Shown here: positions 1 to 7,875 of the stretch, piece after piece
Numbering within the stretch: the stretch's first letter is position 1
Layout: every line of letters begins with the position of its first letter
Assembly (NCBI GenBank): GCA_964596985.1
Contig: CAZQWG010000008.1
Location: 1 to 64,000, forward strand
Direction of reading: 5' to 3'
From: GCA-020345945 sp964596985
Lineage (GTDB): Archaea > Thermoproteota > Bathyarchaeia > RBG-16-48-13 > GCA-020345945
Length of the DNA: 64,000 bases
Notes under the pieces: generated by a model
What the model saw: the letters and a program-made list of their open reading frames with translations, nothing else
What the model was told of the DNA's origin: nothing
Database searches by the model: none
Position numbers and translations under genes: made by a program

Positions 1-2
1 TC

Positions 3-56
3 CGCAACAGATACAAGGAGCTCCTCAACAGCGTGGAGATCGTCATAAGACTCTAA
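3..56 (+). CDS. C-terminal end of a truncated upstream gene
   Basis: The window opens inside an open frame that ends RNRYKELLNSVEIVIRL followed by TAA at 54-56. Only 17 residues are visible, so the product cannot be named. The charged/hydrophobic pattern and the clean stop suggest a real C-terminus. The frame was chosen because the other two plus-strand frames give less protein-like sequence. Confidence 0.4.
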   Translation, partial: RNRYKELLNSVEIVIRL

Positions 57-96
57 GCCACGCGCGCTACTCCCGTTTAGGGTAGGTTGACGGGGA

Positions 97-420
97 TTAT
101 TCTTCTTTTAATTCTAGGGTTATTGGCCCATCTTTCACTATTTCGATTATGTTGATGGCGTTTGATCGCAGTATTTCTTCTAACTCGTCGGTGCTTTCTC
201 GATGCCACAGGAAAATCTTCCTAAGCGTATCCGAGACGCCTACGCTGGCGTATCTTCCTAGGCTTGATCGTATGGGTATGGAGACGTACTCGACGATGCC
301 CTTGCTGGTTTTATATATGGTCTTATGGGTTGTCCTATCTATTCCCATTACGATTAGATCAAAGGCTTCTCTAAGCTTGGTTTCATTCAACGTCCCTTTG
401 ACAATAAACCTCTTTCGCAT
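97..420 (-). CDS. Hypothetical protein, 107 aa
   Basis: I do not recognise the family. The product is a soluble, mixed alpha/beta-looking protein starting MRKRFIVKG and ending in an acidic ELKEE tail. The ATG at 420 is preferred over an in-frame GTG at 447 because a purine-rich AAAGGGA precedes it, and because the TATA-like box near 468-477 would place the transcript start close to 447. It is the last gene of a minus-strand run of small genes downstream of TBP. Confidence 0.55.
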   Translation of the reverse strand: MRKRFIVKGTLNETKLREAFDLIVMGIDRTTHKTIYKTSKGIVEYVSIPIRSSLGRYASVGVSDTLRKIFLWHRESTDELEEILRSNAINIIEIVKDGPITLELKEE

Positions 421-467
421 GTAATCCCTTTCCCCAGATTTTACCACGCTCTGGACAACGGTAATTC

Positions 468-477
468 TTGTATATCC
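468..477 (-). promoter_or_regulatory. TATA-like box for the 107-aa gene
   Basis: On the minus strand the sequence reads TTAGGATATACAAG. The TATA element centre is about 50 nt upstream of the chosen ATG and about 25 nt upstream of the alternative GTG. It is assigned by position and sequence only. Confidence 0.35.
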
Positions 478-642
478 TAATTTTCTGTCCTTTTCTCACG
501 AGCAATTCAGACCACACAATATGGACACTTGGCCACCTCTCGCATCCTCCACTTCTAGTATTAAGACTACCCTAAGTTATTCCACCGCTTTCTGGGTATA
601 CTTTGTAGGCAACAGAATTTCATGAAAGAGCGAAGACTAGAG

Positions 643-861
643 CTAGCTAGCGTGCATGGATTGAAGCTTGTTCTTCTGCTCTTCTTCTATTGGTTCCCTT
701 TTCAGAAATGGGCATTGTTCCCACTGTGCTTCTTCGTTACATGTGAGTTTTACTGTTTTTTCTCTGAGTGGTCTCTTCGGGAGATTAGCTGTGCAGAAGT
801 ATCGGAGGGCTCGTTTCCTTCTTCTCGGCATCTCTAATTGAAGGTATGGACAGTCAGTCAA
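643..861 (-). CDS. Small four-cysteine protein, 72 aa
   Basis: The product has four spaced cysteines: CPYL near residue 4, FCTA near 23, TCNEE near 41 and CPFLK near 51. This pattern is typical of small archaeal metal-binding (Zn or Fe-S) proteins of unknown role. The TTG start at 861 is chosen because it includes the first cysteine and lies in a TTGA overlap with the stop of the upstream 50-aa ORF, implying translational coupling. An internal ATG ten codons in would lose Cys4. No family can be named. Confidence 0.5.
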   Translation of the reverse strand: MTDCPYLQLEMPRRRKRALRYFCTANLPKRPLREKTVKLTCNEEAQWEQCPFLKREPIEEEQKNKLQSMHAS

Positions 862-1010
862 GTATTAGACTCCATCTCGGCTGTATTGGTACCCTCTCTC
901 ATATATTTGTGTACGTGTACGATACTATCTTCGACTGAATATGTGCTGTCCTTAGACCTCTCTCTCGGAGAGATTGTTCTCAGTGTTGACTTCAGGATGT
1001 CTTCGTCCAT
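858..1010 (-). CDS. Small hypothetical protein, 50 aa
   Basis: This ORF starts MDEDILKSTLRTISPRER and its TGA overlaps the TTG start of the downstream four-cysteine protein (TTGA). The composition is hydrophilic, without membrane segments or cysteines. Support comes from the coupled overlap, a protein-like composition and an in-frame stop shortly upstream that limits alternative starts. The function is unknown. It could be a spurious leader ORF. Confidence 0.35.
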   Translation of the reverse strand: MDEDILKSTLRTISPRERSKDSTYSVEDSIVHVHKYMREGTNTAEMESNT

Positions 1011-1058
1011 CTTCTCTGCTGTCCCGTATTTTCCTGTTAGCTAGCTGCAACTTTGAAG

Positions 1059-1093
1059 TGGCGGGCCCGGTGGGATTCAAACCTTTAAAGGTT
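1059..1093 (-). pseudogene. Degenerate tRNA 3' end fused to a palindrome
   Basis: Positions 1058-1075 (GTGGCGGGCCCGGTGGGA) are identical to 2742-2759, the 3' end of the tRNA-Arg below: CCA, discriminator, 3' acceptor strand and start of the T stem. Here the T-loop complement follows (GGATTCAAACC), but no matching 5' T-stem or acceptor strand is present upstream. Instead the sequence runs into a perfect 14-bp palindrome, AACCTTTAAAGGTT (1080-1093). It may be a decayed tRNA, an integration-site (att-like) remnant, or the 3' piece of a split tRNA. The first two seem likelier. Confidence 0.5.
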
Positions 1094-1269
1094 CAACCCC
1101 CTTTCCCGAGTTTTTTCAGCTCAAAGTACGGAACAATCGAAGTCGAGCTATGCCATACGGATGTTCTCGGAGAATCCGGAGCATAGACCAGAGATCAGAG
1201 AGATCATAACCATGCCCCTGAAGAAGAGAAGGGGATTAAGCAGAGGAGTCAATGCAGACGCGGGCTGTT

Positions 1270-1467
1270 TCAGATGGATCTCTCGTCCCAGTGTTTGGGT
1301 ACGTACCATTTAGTCTTACCGCCACGGTGGCTAGATATTGTTCTGCTCTCAGTCTGTTCGCCGACAGTGAACCTGTGACCGCAACCACAGGTACAGTAGA
1401 GACCCTGCTCTCCGTAATGGTTCCTCCTCCTAGTGAGAACTCGCTTTGTCAGGGTTATCCTAGTCAT
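1270..1467 (-). CDS. Small putative zinc-binding protein, 65 aa
   Basis: This is a basic small protein starting MTRITLTKRVLTRRR with a central YCTCGCGHRF motif and an HRGGKTKWYVP segment near the end. The cluster of three cysteines plus histidines suggests a minimal metal-binding knuckle. The ATG start is preceded by a purine-rich GGGGAAG. It lies downstream of TBP and a 44-aa CxxC ORF on the same strand, so the three may share a transcript. No named family is recognised. Confidence 0.45.
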   Translation of the reverse strand: MTRITLTKRVLTRRRNHYGEQGLYCTCGCGHRFTVGEQTESRTISSHRGGKTKWYVPKHWDERSI

Positions 1468-1497
1468 AATCTTCCCCAGGTATGAAGCCGATGATCC

Positions 1498-1632
1498 TCA
1501 TGCTTTCACCTTCTCCATGAAGATCTCCTCTCCTCCCTCGATCATTTTCAAGCATTCTGGGCAGAGCGATCTCATCCTCATCCTATTCCACCCCTTCAGA
1601 AAAGCAGTCTTTCTCGTCGCGAGTCTACTCAT
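1498..1632 (-). CDS. Small CPxC protein, 44 aa
   Basis: This 44-residue ORF has a basic N-terminus (MSRLATRKTAF) and a single CPECLKMI knuckle followed by GGEEIF. Its ATG overlaps the end of the TBP gene by 8 nt, suggesting translational coupling. The second metal-binding knuckle expected of a zinc ribbon is missing, so a dimeric site or a spurious ORF are both possible. Confidence 0.35.
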   Translation of the reverse strand: MSRLATRKTAFLKGWNRMRMRSLCPECLKMIEGGEEIFMEKVKA

Positions 1633-2185
1633 AGAATATTACTCCCTCCTCCTCAAGCCTCTGCTGGAGCCTCTCTGTAGCCTCGTAGACCTGTTTCTCC
1701 GTCTTGGCTCCGGTGACCACGAGCTTTCCCGAGGCGAAGATGAGGATCACCACCCTCGGATCAGCCATCCGGTAGATGGCACCAGGGAACTGCTCCGGCT
1801 CATACATACACCTCCCCAAGATGTACACGGCCTTCTCTTGGTCCACCTTCCCGCCTAGGTTGACGGATGCGACGATGTTCTGGATCTCTATTGAAGGCCT
1901 GCCCCTGACGGGTATGCCCTTAGCCTTGAGTTCCCGCACCACCTTGTGGACGGCCCTTTTCGCCTGACGCACAGATGTGGCACCTGTGCAGATCATTCGA
2001 CCAGAAGTAAAGATCAGGGTGGCCGTCTTCGGCTTTTTCAATCTGAAGCAGAGGCCCGGAAACACCTCAGGTCTGTACACAGCCTGGGGGAAGGCCGCGA
2101 CTATGGCGTTCAATTCGAAGCCCGGTTTGGTGATAGCAGAGGCGACGACGTTCACGATGCTCACGTCAGCCTTCACCTTAGGCAA
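1625..2185 (-). CDS. tbp: TATA-box-binding protein (TBP)
   Basis: Archaeal TBP is the general transcription factor that binds the TATA box and recruits TFB and RNA polymerase. The 186-residue product is two direct repeats of the saddle domain. Each carries the hallmark run: IVNVVAS, PEVFPGLCFRLKKPK, LIFTSGRMICTGA in the first and IVASVNLG, PEQFPGAIYRM, LIFASGKLVVTGAK in the second. Its length matches the family. The TTG start is chosen because GGTGAT, complementary to the 16S rRNA 3' end, lies 5 nt upstream. The acidic C-terminal tail is short. Confidence 0.97.
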   Translation of the reverse strand: MPKVKADVSIVNVVASAITKPGFELNAIVAAFPQAVYRPEVFPGLCFRLKKPKTATLIFTSGRMICTGATSVRQAKRAVHKVVRELKAKGIPVRGRPSIEIQNIVASVNLGGKVDQEKAVYILGRCMYEPEQFPGAIYRMADPRVVILIFASGKLVVTGAKTEKQVYEATERLQQRLEEEGVIFYE

Positions 2186-2189
2186 TCCA

Positions 2190-2742
2190 AATCACCCTTT
2201 GAGTCGTCTACCCACACTTCCACGAGGCCCAGCCTGTGCTCCAAGTGATCCTACGCCTCCCCTAGAAGACGCTTCAAACATGCAGTAGAAGACGATCATT
2301 CTCTCGCCGTTCTTTCCATCCGTCTTAGCCACTCTGGAACGATAACTGTTACGGTGAGATGATCGACCGGCCGGATAAGCTGGGTTGGACTCCGCCCCAC
2401 TGTTCTTCTCGACAGAGCCAGAGATTCTCAGTCTGCGCTCAACGCAGACGTATTTCTGTCATCAACATCAAGAGCCTATAAAGAGACGGGGTAATCAGGA
2501 TGCTTTCCGACAACCTTCTTGTAATGATATCCCACTATCGCTAGGCAGGAGAGGCGCCCACCACCGTCTTCGACGTTTTTCTGTCACTGTTTGCCGTGCG
2601 CGCTCGAAACCAACTGTGGCGTGTCGGTCAAAGAGGCGAGAGACAGCCAGCCGGCAACTTGCCGGCTACTATGGAACCGTAACAGAAGTTTTACATTCCT
2701 CTCTGAGATGGGAGGAAGATGGATACCGTACAGGTTTTAATG
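2190..2742. other. ORF-free stretch with strong hairpins, possible ncRNA
   Basis: About 550 nt between TBP and tRNA-Arg hold no convincing protein gene. Visible structure: a hairpin with GTCTGCG/CGCAGAC arms and a 5-nt loop (2431-2449); a TATAAAG box on the plus strand (2477-2483); and a near-perfect inverted repeat AGCCGGCAA/TTGCCGGCT (2649-2667). A plus-strand transcript starting near 2500 and ending near the second hairpin is a plausible structured RNA. I could not match it to SRP RNA, RNase P RNA or a C/D-box RNA. Confidence 0.35.
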
Positions 2743-2849
2743 TGGCGGGCCCGGTGGGACTTGAACCCACGACCTCCGGCTCCGCAGGCATACGCAAAGA
2801 GCTCGTAAAAGCCTTCTCAGCGTCCTAATCCAAGCTAAACGACGGGCCC
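2743..2849 (-). tRNA. tRNA-Arg (anticodon GCG), intron-containing
   Basis: On the minus strand, GGGCCCG and CGGGCCC form a perfect acceptor stem, followed by discriminator G and an encoded CCA. The D arm has the GG of its loop, and the T arm is GTGGG-TTCAAGT-CCCAC. A normal anticodon arm appears only after removing 28 nt (2790-2817): the stem becomes CTGGC/GCCGG and the loop CTGCGGA, giving anticodon GCG (reads CGC/CGU, Arg). The variable loop is AGGTC. The intron therefore lies between positions 29 and 30, inside the anticodon stem, not at the canonical 37/38. Confidence 0.9.
2790..2817 (-). other. Non-canonical 28-nt tRNA intron (position 29/30)
   Basis: The intron runs from AGAAGGC to GCGTAT on the minus strand. 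It contains a TACG/CGTA hairpin. AGGC just inside the 5' site can pair with GCCT just after the 3' site, giving a 4-bp central helix flanked by unpaired nucleotides, i.e. a relaxed bulge-helix-bulge for the archaeal splicing endonuclease. The boundaries are the only ones that restore five anticodon-stem pairs. Confidence 0.8.
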
Positions 2850-2925
2850 TCATCCTTACTTTACCTGTCTTGTTCCCCAAACCTTTTTCAGATACACGTC
2901 TGTTACAACCCTTAGGCTGGGTTAC

Positions 2926-4581
2926 TTGAGGCAAATTGAGACCCACTACGATCATTGGATTAAAAAAGTTGTTGAAGACCTCAAGGAACGTTCAGAGAAA
3001 CCCCTGGTTCTGAGTACTGGAAAGACGCCGAGCGGCCCGATCCACATAGGCATATGCCGGGAGTTGATCTACTGTAGTGCTTTTCAGCAATTATTGGCGA
3101 AAGACGGGTACGAATCAAGATTCATCTTCTTCATCGACGACTTCGACCCGATCAAGAGTTTTCCCCCGAACATACCTAAAGAATTCGCGAAACACAGGGA
3201 GTACCTAGGTAGGCCGATGAGTGATGTCCCCTGCCCTTACGGCGACTGTGAAAACTGGGCTGAACATTTCGCACGTGAACTACTGGACTCCATCGTGGAG
3301 TTCGATGTTCATCCCGAGACTATCAGAACCCACGAGTTCTACGAAACCAAGAAAGCCAAGAATGCGATCAGAACCGCCCTCAGGGAAATCAAGAATCTCC
3401 GCGAGATCTTAGGGGGGGTCATCGGTCCTACGCTCAGCCGGGATAGGCGGCTGAAATTCGAGAAGCAACTGGAGACCTGGACACCTTGTACAATCGTCTG
3501 TGGTAGCTGTGGCATGCTGAAAGGGGTGAACGTCGAGAGCTTCGACCTTGAAAAGGATATTGTGAGGTATACGTGTACGGGCTGCGGGGACAGCAGGGAA
3601 GTCCCTATCTCGAAGGGAAGGATCAAACTCAAGTGGAGGATCGATTGGCCTGCAAAATGGGCAGCCCTCAAAGTCGACTGTGAACCGGCTGGGAAGGATC
3701 ACTGTGTCAAAGGCGGGGCTTACGATACAGGGGAAATCATCTGCAAAGAGATCTACCGCCGGCATCCACCGTACAAGGTAGCGTTCGAATGGTTAACCCT
3801 CGGAAAGCGTGCCATGAAGACGCACAAGGGGATAAGCTTTACCCCCTCAGAATGGTTGAAGATCGCAGATCCAGAAGTGCTGAGACACATCATTCTACGC
3901 GAGGAACCTGCAAGACACATCAGCTTCACCCCTGAAAGAATTGCCTTCTTGGTGGACGAGTTTGACCATCTCGAGGCGGTATTCTTCAAAAGAGAAGAGA
4001 CTAGAACCAATGAAGACGGGGATACGCTCAGATTCCTGTATCCCCTATGCAGACCGTCCATCGAACCTGGTGTAGTGCCGAAAAGGCTGCCTTATAGGCT
4101 TGCAGTCGTTCTGACCCAGCTTACCCCCCTGCTGGGTAAGAGGGGCGTTGCCGAGAGGTTGAATAGTATCGTGTCCTCCATCTATGGGGTAGATACGCTC
4201 TCGTCTGAAGAAGAGCAAACGATCCTCCAAAGGCTTTCGCGAGCCGGCTATTGGGTCGAGAACTATGCCCCTGACACGGATAGATTCAAGATCACCGAAG
4301 GAATCCCCGACACTGTGAAGAGCCAAATCGGCGAAAGAGAACGAGAGGCACTTAGTGGTCTCAGGACTATTATGGCTTCAGGAGAATGGGGTGAACAAGA
4401 GCTTCAGAACCAGATATTCTCGCTGGGAAAGGAGATCTACGGATCCGAGACGAAGAAGATCTTCGAGACCGTGTATACGGTACTTCTCGGACAACCCTTC
4501 GGTCCCAGACTGGCATCGCTCCTGTTATCTCTGGATAGAGACTGGCTATTGAACAGACTTGAGAAGGCAACCCTCAAGTAA
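2926..4581 (+). CDS. lysK: Lysyl-tRNA synthetase, class I
   Basis: Class I LysRS charges tRNA-Lys and is the archaeal (and scattered bacterial) alternative to the class II enzyme. The 551-residue protein has the HIGH-type signature PSGPIHIG at 35-42 and the KMSKS equivalent AMKTHKG at 296-302. Between them are two metal-binding cysteine clusters (C188, C192 and C195; C217 and C220). A helical C-terminal anticodon-binding region follows, and total length fits the family. The start is a TTG with little leader. It stands alone on the plus strand, convergent with purQ. Confidence 0.95.
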   Translation: MRQIETHYDHWIKKVVEDLKERSEKPLVLSTGKTPSGPIHIGICRELIYCSAFQQLLAKDGYESRFIFFIDDFDPIKSFPPNIPKEFAKHREYLGRPMSDVPCPYGDCENWAEHFARELLDSIVEFDVHPETIRTHEFYETKKAKNAIRTALREIKNLREILGGVIGPTLSRDRRLKFEKQLETWTPCTIVCGSCGMLKGVNVESFDLEKDIVRYTCTGCGDSREVPISKGRIKLKWRIDWPAKWAALKVDCEPAGKDHCVKGGAYDTGEIICKEIYRRHPPYKVAFEWLTLGKRAMKTHKGISFTPSEWLKIADPEVLRHIILREEPARHISFTPERIAFLVDEFDHLEAVFFKREETRTNEDGDTLRFLYPLCRPSIEPGVVPKRLPYRLAVVLTQLTPLLGKRGVAERLNSIVSSIYGVDTLSSEEEQTILQRLSRAGYWVENYAPDTDRFKITEGIPDTVKSQIGEREREALSGLRTIMASGEWGEQELQNQIFSLGKEIYGSETKKIFETVYTVLLGQPFGPRLASLLLSLDRDWLLNRLEKATLK

Positions 4582-4678
4582 CAGGCTGCAAGATGTTACA
4601 TAGATTACTCGAAACCATTCCGCTACGGGGAAGCACGTTAGTCTGCTGGACGCAAGTGAGAGTACGGGAAATCCCTGT

Positions 4679-5497
4679 CTACTGCTTGCTTGTCAGGTAG
4701 TTCAACATAGATTCGAATATCTGTCTTCCGTCCGCATAGGCCGGCATCTCTTCTCGCGAGGTCCACTCGGGGAGCTGCCATCCGTAGTATGCTCGTTCAG
4801 GGTGGGGCATCAGCCCAAAGACCGTCCCTGTGGGGTCGCATATCCCGGCGATGTCGAAGGTCGAACCGTTGGGATTCTCAGGGTATCTCCCATTCGCCGG
4901 GCTCCCCTTTTCATCGCAATACCTGAAGACGATCTGATCGTTCTCAAGTAGACTGTCGAGACGCTTGGCTTCATCTTCTTTTGGTAAGGCGAAGCATCCC
5001 TCGGCATGTGCCACAGGCAAGTACAATACCTGGTCTTTTGCTATGTTCCGAGTGAAGATACAGTTCCCACGGTTTTCGTGTCTAAGATGAATCCATCTAC
5101 ATTCGAATCTTGCTGAGAAATTCGTTGCAAGTGTGGCTGTAGGGAGCCGGGTCGGTCCATGGATTCCCGGGAGCAACCCTGTCTCGACGAGAACCTGGAA
5201 TCCGTTGCAGATTCCTAGAACTGGTCTTTCGTCATCCAAGAAGAGCCTGAGTTCTGTACCCATCTTTACAAGGATCTCCCTTGCCCAGATGGCTCCAGCT
5301 CGAACATAGTCCCCGTACGAGAAGCCTCCCGGAATCACTAGCGCGTCATACTTCTCAAGGGTTCCTTTCTCGACGATCTTATTCATATGGACTACCTCGG
5401 CGTGAGCGCCTAGTTCCAGGATACTTCTTTGCGCCTCGGCATCGCAGTTTGTGCCGCCAACCCTCAAGACGCATACGGTAATCTCGCTCTTATTCAT
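4679..5497 (-). CDS. purQ: FGAM synthase, glutaminase subunit PurQ
   Basis: PurQ is the class I glutamine amidotransferase subunit that supplies ammonia to PurL for formylglycinamidine ribonucleotide synthesis. The nucleophile is C97 in LGICNGFQVL, and the catalytic His/Glu lie in MPHPERAYYG near the C-terminus. The product has 272 residues, on the long side for archaeal PurQ. The ATG at 5497 is preferred over an in-frame TTG at 5521: it overlaps the purL stop (TGATG) and has AGGTGG upstream. It is the last gene of the minus-strand purS-purL-purQ operon. Confidence 0.96.
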   Translation of the reverse strand: MNKSEITVCVLRVGGTNCDAEAQRSILELGAHAEVVHMNKIVEKGTLEKYDALVIPGGFSYGDYVRAGAIWAREILVKMGTELRLFLDDERPVLGICNGFQVLVETGLLPGIHGPTRLPTATLATNFSARFECRWIHLRHENRGNCIFTRNIAKDQVLYLPVAHAEGCFALPKEDEAKRLDSLLENDQIVFRYCDEKGSPANGRYPENPNGSTFDIAGICDPTGTVFGLMPHPERAYYGWQLPEWTSREEMPAYADGRQIFESMLNYLTSKQ

Positions 5498-7875
5498 CAA
5501 GACCACCTGAAGTTCTTCCAAGCCTCTCGAAGACTGTCCAGGCTTGAAGCCACCACTGTTGCTCCGTCGACTCCTTTGACGGTAAAGTCGTTTCCCGACT
5601 CGACTCTACCGATAGTGGCCATCGGTATACCGGTCATCAAAGCCTCAAACTCGTTCCTCTTACTTGGTGAGACCTCGACAAGGAATCTACTGTTCGACTC
5701 GGAGAAAAGGATCAAATCGCTACGGTCAAGCCTTTCCCTGACTATCGCGGACAAATCCATTTCGACCCCGAGCCCACCGCTGAACGCCATTTCTGCTGCC
5801 GCAACACCCAGACCCCCCTCAGAGAGATCGTGACAGGCAAGAAGAAGTCCGCTATCAACGGCTGCACAAAGCCGATCAAATGTCTTTCTAGCTAGAATGC
5901 CGTCAACCCTCGGGGCTTCTCCCCCGAAGACGCCTCTCTCCTGATAGTATGCAGATCCGCCCATTTCGCGCCGAGTTACACCGACGAGATAGATCAGATC
6001 CCTTTTTCTCTTCACCTCCATCGAGACGACTTTTCGAATATCCGGTATGATACCTACTGCGGTTATCAAGAGAGTCGGGGTTACAGGGCCCATAGGTGAC
6101 TCGTTGAAGAGGCTATCCTTTCCGGATACAAAAGGTGTCCCGAAGACTTTTGAGAACTCGTAGCAGGCTCTAACGGCTCTTACCAAGCCTCCCAGCCGAT
6201 CCGGGATGTCCGGGTTTCCCCAAGTGAAGTTATCGAGCAGTGCGATTCTCCTACCGCCGACAGCGACGTTATTGCGGATCGCCTCGTCAATGGAGGAGGC
6301 AGCCATCCAGTAAGGATCTATCTTCCCGTACTCCGGGTTTACCCCGCAGGAAACCACTATCCCCCTCCAGGAATCGTCCATGGGCTTGATCACCGCCGCG
6401 TCGTTTGGACCTGCAAGCTTTCCTTGGAATGGTTTGAGGGCGGTGTTTCCCTTGACCTCGTGATCGTAGGTCCTGACGACAGACTCCTTGCTGGCGGTGT
6501 TCGGGGCATTGAGAAGCTTAGTGAGAATCGATGTGAGGTCTTTGGGCTCTTCTAAGCTTGGCTCGGGGAATACCTTCTTCTTCCATTCAGCCTTGTACCT
6601 GATCTTCGGCGGGGAGAAGAGGAATTCCATGTCGAGATCCGCGACCGTGTGTCCTTTGTAGTGGACCCTCAGTCGCTTCTCGGAAGTGAAGACCCCTACA
6701 GGGTTAGCCAGTACATTCTCTGACTTGAAGATCTCCAAGACCTCTTCTAGGTCTCGTCTTCGCACCGAGAGGAGCATCCTCTCCTGAGACTCGGAGATGT
6801 ATATCTCCCAAGGGGCTAGGCCGGTTGCCTTCAACGGGATCTTATCAAGGTCGACTTCGACCCCGCAGTTCGACCGATGAGCCATCTCTCCTATCGCAGA
6901 GGATAGGCCTCCACCACCCAAGTCTGTAATCCCGGAACCCAGATTGCGGTCACGAACCGATAGGATCGCGCGTTTCATCCGTTCCTCTTCTATCGGGTTA
7001 GGTATCTGAACAGCTGATCTGGAGGTTTCCTCCGATTCTCGGGTGAGCTCTGCAGAGGCGAACGTGACACCGTGGATGCCGTCTCGCCCGGTCCTCCCAC
7101 CAACAAGAAGGGCTATGTCTCCTGGCCGGGTATCTCTGACGTATTTTCCGGGGGGGATGATCCCGATACACCCGCAGTAGACTACGACGTTCCCGACATA
7201 GCTCTCGTCGAATACGATCGCCCCGTTCACTGTTGGGATCCCCATGTTGTTGCCGTAGGTTCCTATCCCTGCTACGACCCCTCTCAGAATGTACGTGGGA
7301 TGCTTCACTCCTAGAGGAAGCTTCGAGAAGTCGTAGTCCAATGGACCGAAACCGAGGACGTCTGTACACACTATGGGTTCCGCCCACACCCCGAGAGGAT
7401 CCCTTATCACCCCTCCTGTTCCCGTTGCAGCACCGCCAAAAGGCTCTATGGCGGAGGGATGGTTGTGGGTCTCGACCTTCGAGGCGATCAGAACCCCCCG
7501 CTCAAACTCGATGATCCCTGCGTTGTCCTCGAAAACCGAGTAGCACCACGGGAGATTCAGCTCCTCGGTCGCTTTGGCGATGTAGGACCGTAGTAGACCG
7601 TGGATGACTCCTTCGTCGGTGACGATGTCGCCCTTGAAAGTCTTGTGGTAGCAATGTTCTGACCAGGTCTGTCCGATCGTCTGTAACTCGACGTCGGTAG
7701 GATTCCTAGACTCGCCTGCGAAGTATTCCCGGCAACGTCTTATCTCTTGCAGATTCAGCCCAATACCCGTCTCGTTGCTCATGGCGAGGAGAGTGTCGTC
7801 GTCTGCATCGGTCAGGTGTATCTCGAAGAACGGGAAGGGGGTTGCCCGCTTGATGTATCTGTCCTCGTTATTCAT
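5497..7875 (-). CDS. purL: FGAM synthase, synthetase subunit PurL
   Basis: This is the ATP-dependent synthetase subunit of the PurSLQ complex, converting FGAR to FGAM. The 792-residue product is the small PurL type. It has the N-terminal TWSEHCYHKTFKGD segment, GVLIASKVETHNHPSAIEPFGGA (tandem ATP-binding region) and a second AIRS-like half with FVSGKDSL and ACHDLSEGGL. Its ATG overlaps the purS stop and its TGA overlaps the purQ start, so the three subunits are translationally coupled, consistent with a fixed complex. Confidence 0.97.
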   Translation of the reverse strand: MNNEDRYIKRATPFPFFEIHLTDADDDTLLAMSNETGIGLNLQEIRRCREYFAGESRNPTDVELQTIGQTWSEHCYHKTFKGDIVTDEGVIHGLLRSYIAKATEELNLPWCYSVFEDNAGIIEFERGVLIASKVETHNHPSAIEPFGGAATGTGGVIRDPLGVWAEPIVCTDVLGFGPLDYDFSKLPLGVKHPTYILRGVVAGIGTYGNNMGIPTVNGAIVFDESYVGNVVVYCGCIGIIPPGKYVRDTRPGDIALLVGGRTGRDGIHGVTFASAELTRESEETSRSAVQIPNPIEEERMKRAILSVRDRNLGSGITDLGGGGLSSAIGEMAHRSNCGVEVDLDKIPLKATGLAPWEIYISESQERMLLSVRRRDLEEVLEIFKSENVLANPVGVFTSEKRLRVHYKGHTVADLDMEFLFSPPKIRYKAEWKKKVFPEPSLEEPKDLTSILTKLLNAPNTASKESVVRTYDHEVKGNTALKPFQGKLAGPNDAAVIKPMDDSWRGIVVSCGVNPEYGKIDPYWMAASSIDEAIRNNVAVGGRRIALLDNFTWGNPDIPDRLGGLVRAVRACYEFSKVFGTPFVSGKDSLFNESPMGPVTPTLLITAVGIIPDIRKVVSMEVKRKRDLIYLVGVTRREMGGSAYYQERGVFGGEAPRVDGILARKTFDRLCAAVDSGLLLACHDLSEGGLGVAAAEMAFSGGLGVEMDLSAIVRERLDRSDLILFSESNSRFLVEVSPSKRNEFEALMTGIPMATIGRVESGNDFTVKGVDGATVVASSLDSLREAWKNFRWS

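Noticed and set aside
2360..2400. Partial resemblance to the RNase P RNA 3' motif (AACCCAGCTTATC on the minus strand)
   Set aside because: The matching 5' conserved region (GAGGAAAGTCC) and overall fold are not found within reach.
2470..2510. C/D-box-like TGATGA and CTGA motifs on the minus strand
   Set aside because: The spacing between the boxes is too short for a full C/D sRNA and no C'/D' pair or terminal stem is visible.
2385..2828. 147-codon plus-strand frame running into the tRNA-Arg gene
   Set aside because: It reads through the antisense of a well-folded tRNA and has no protein-like conservation pattern or SD.
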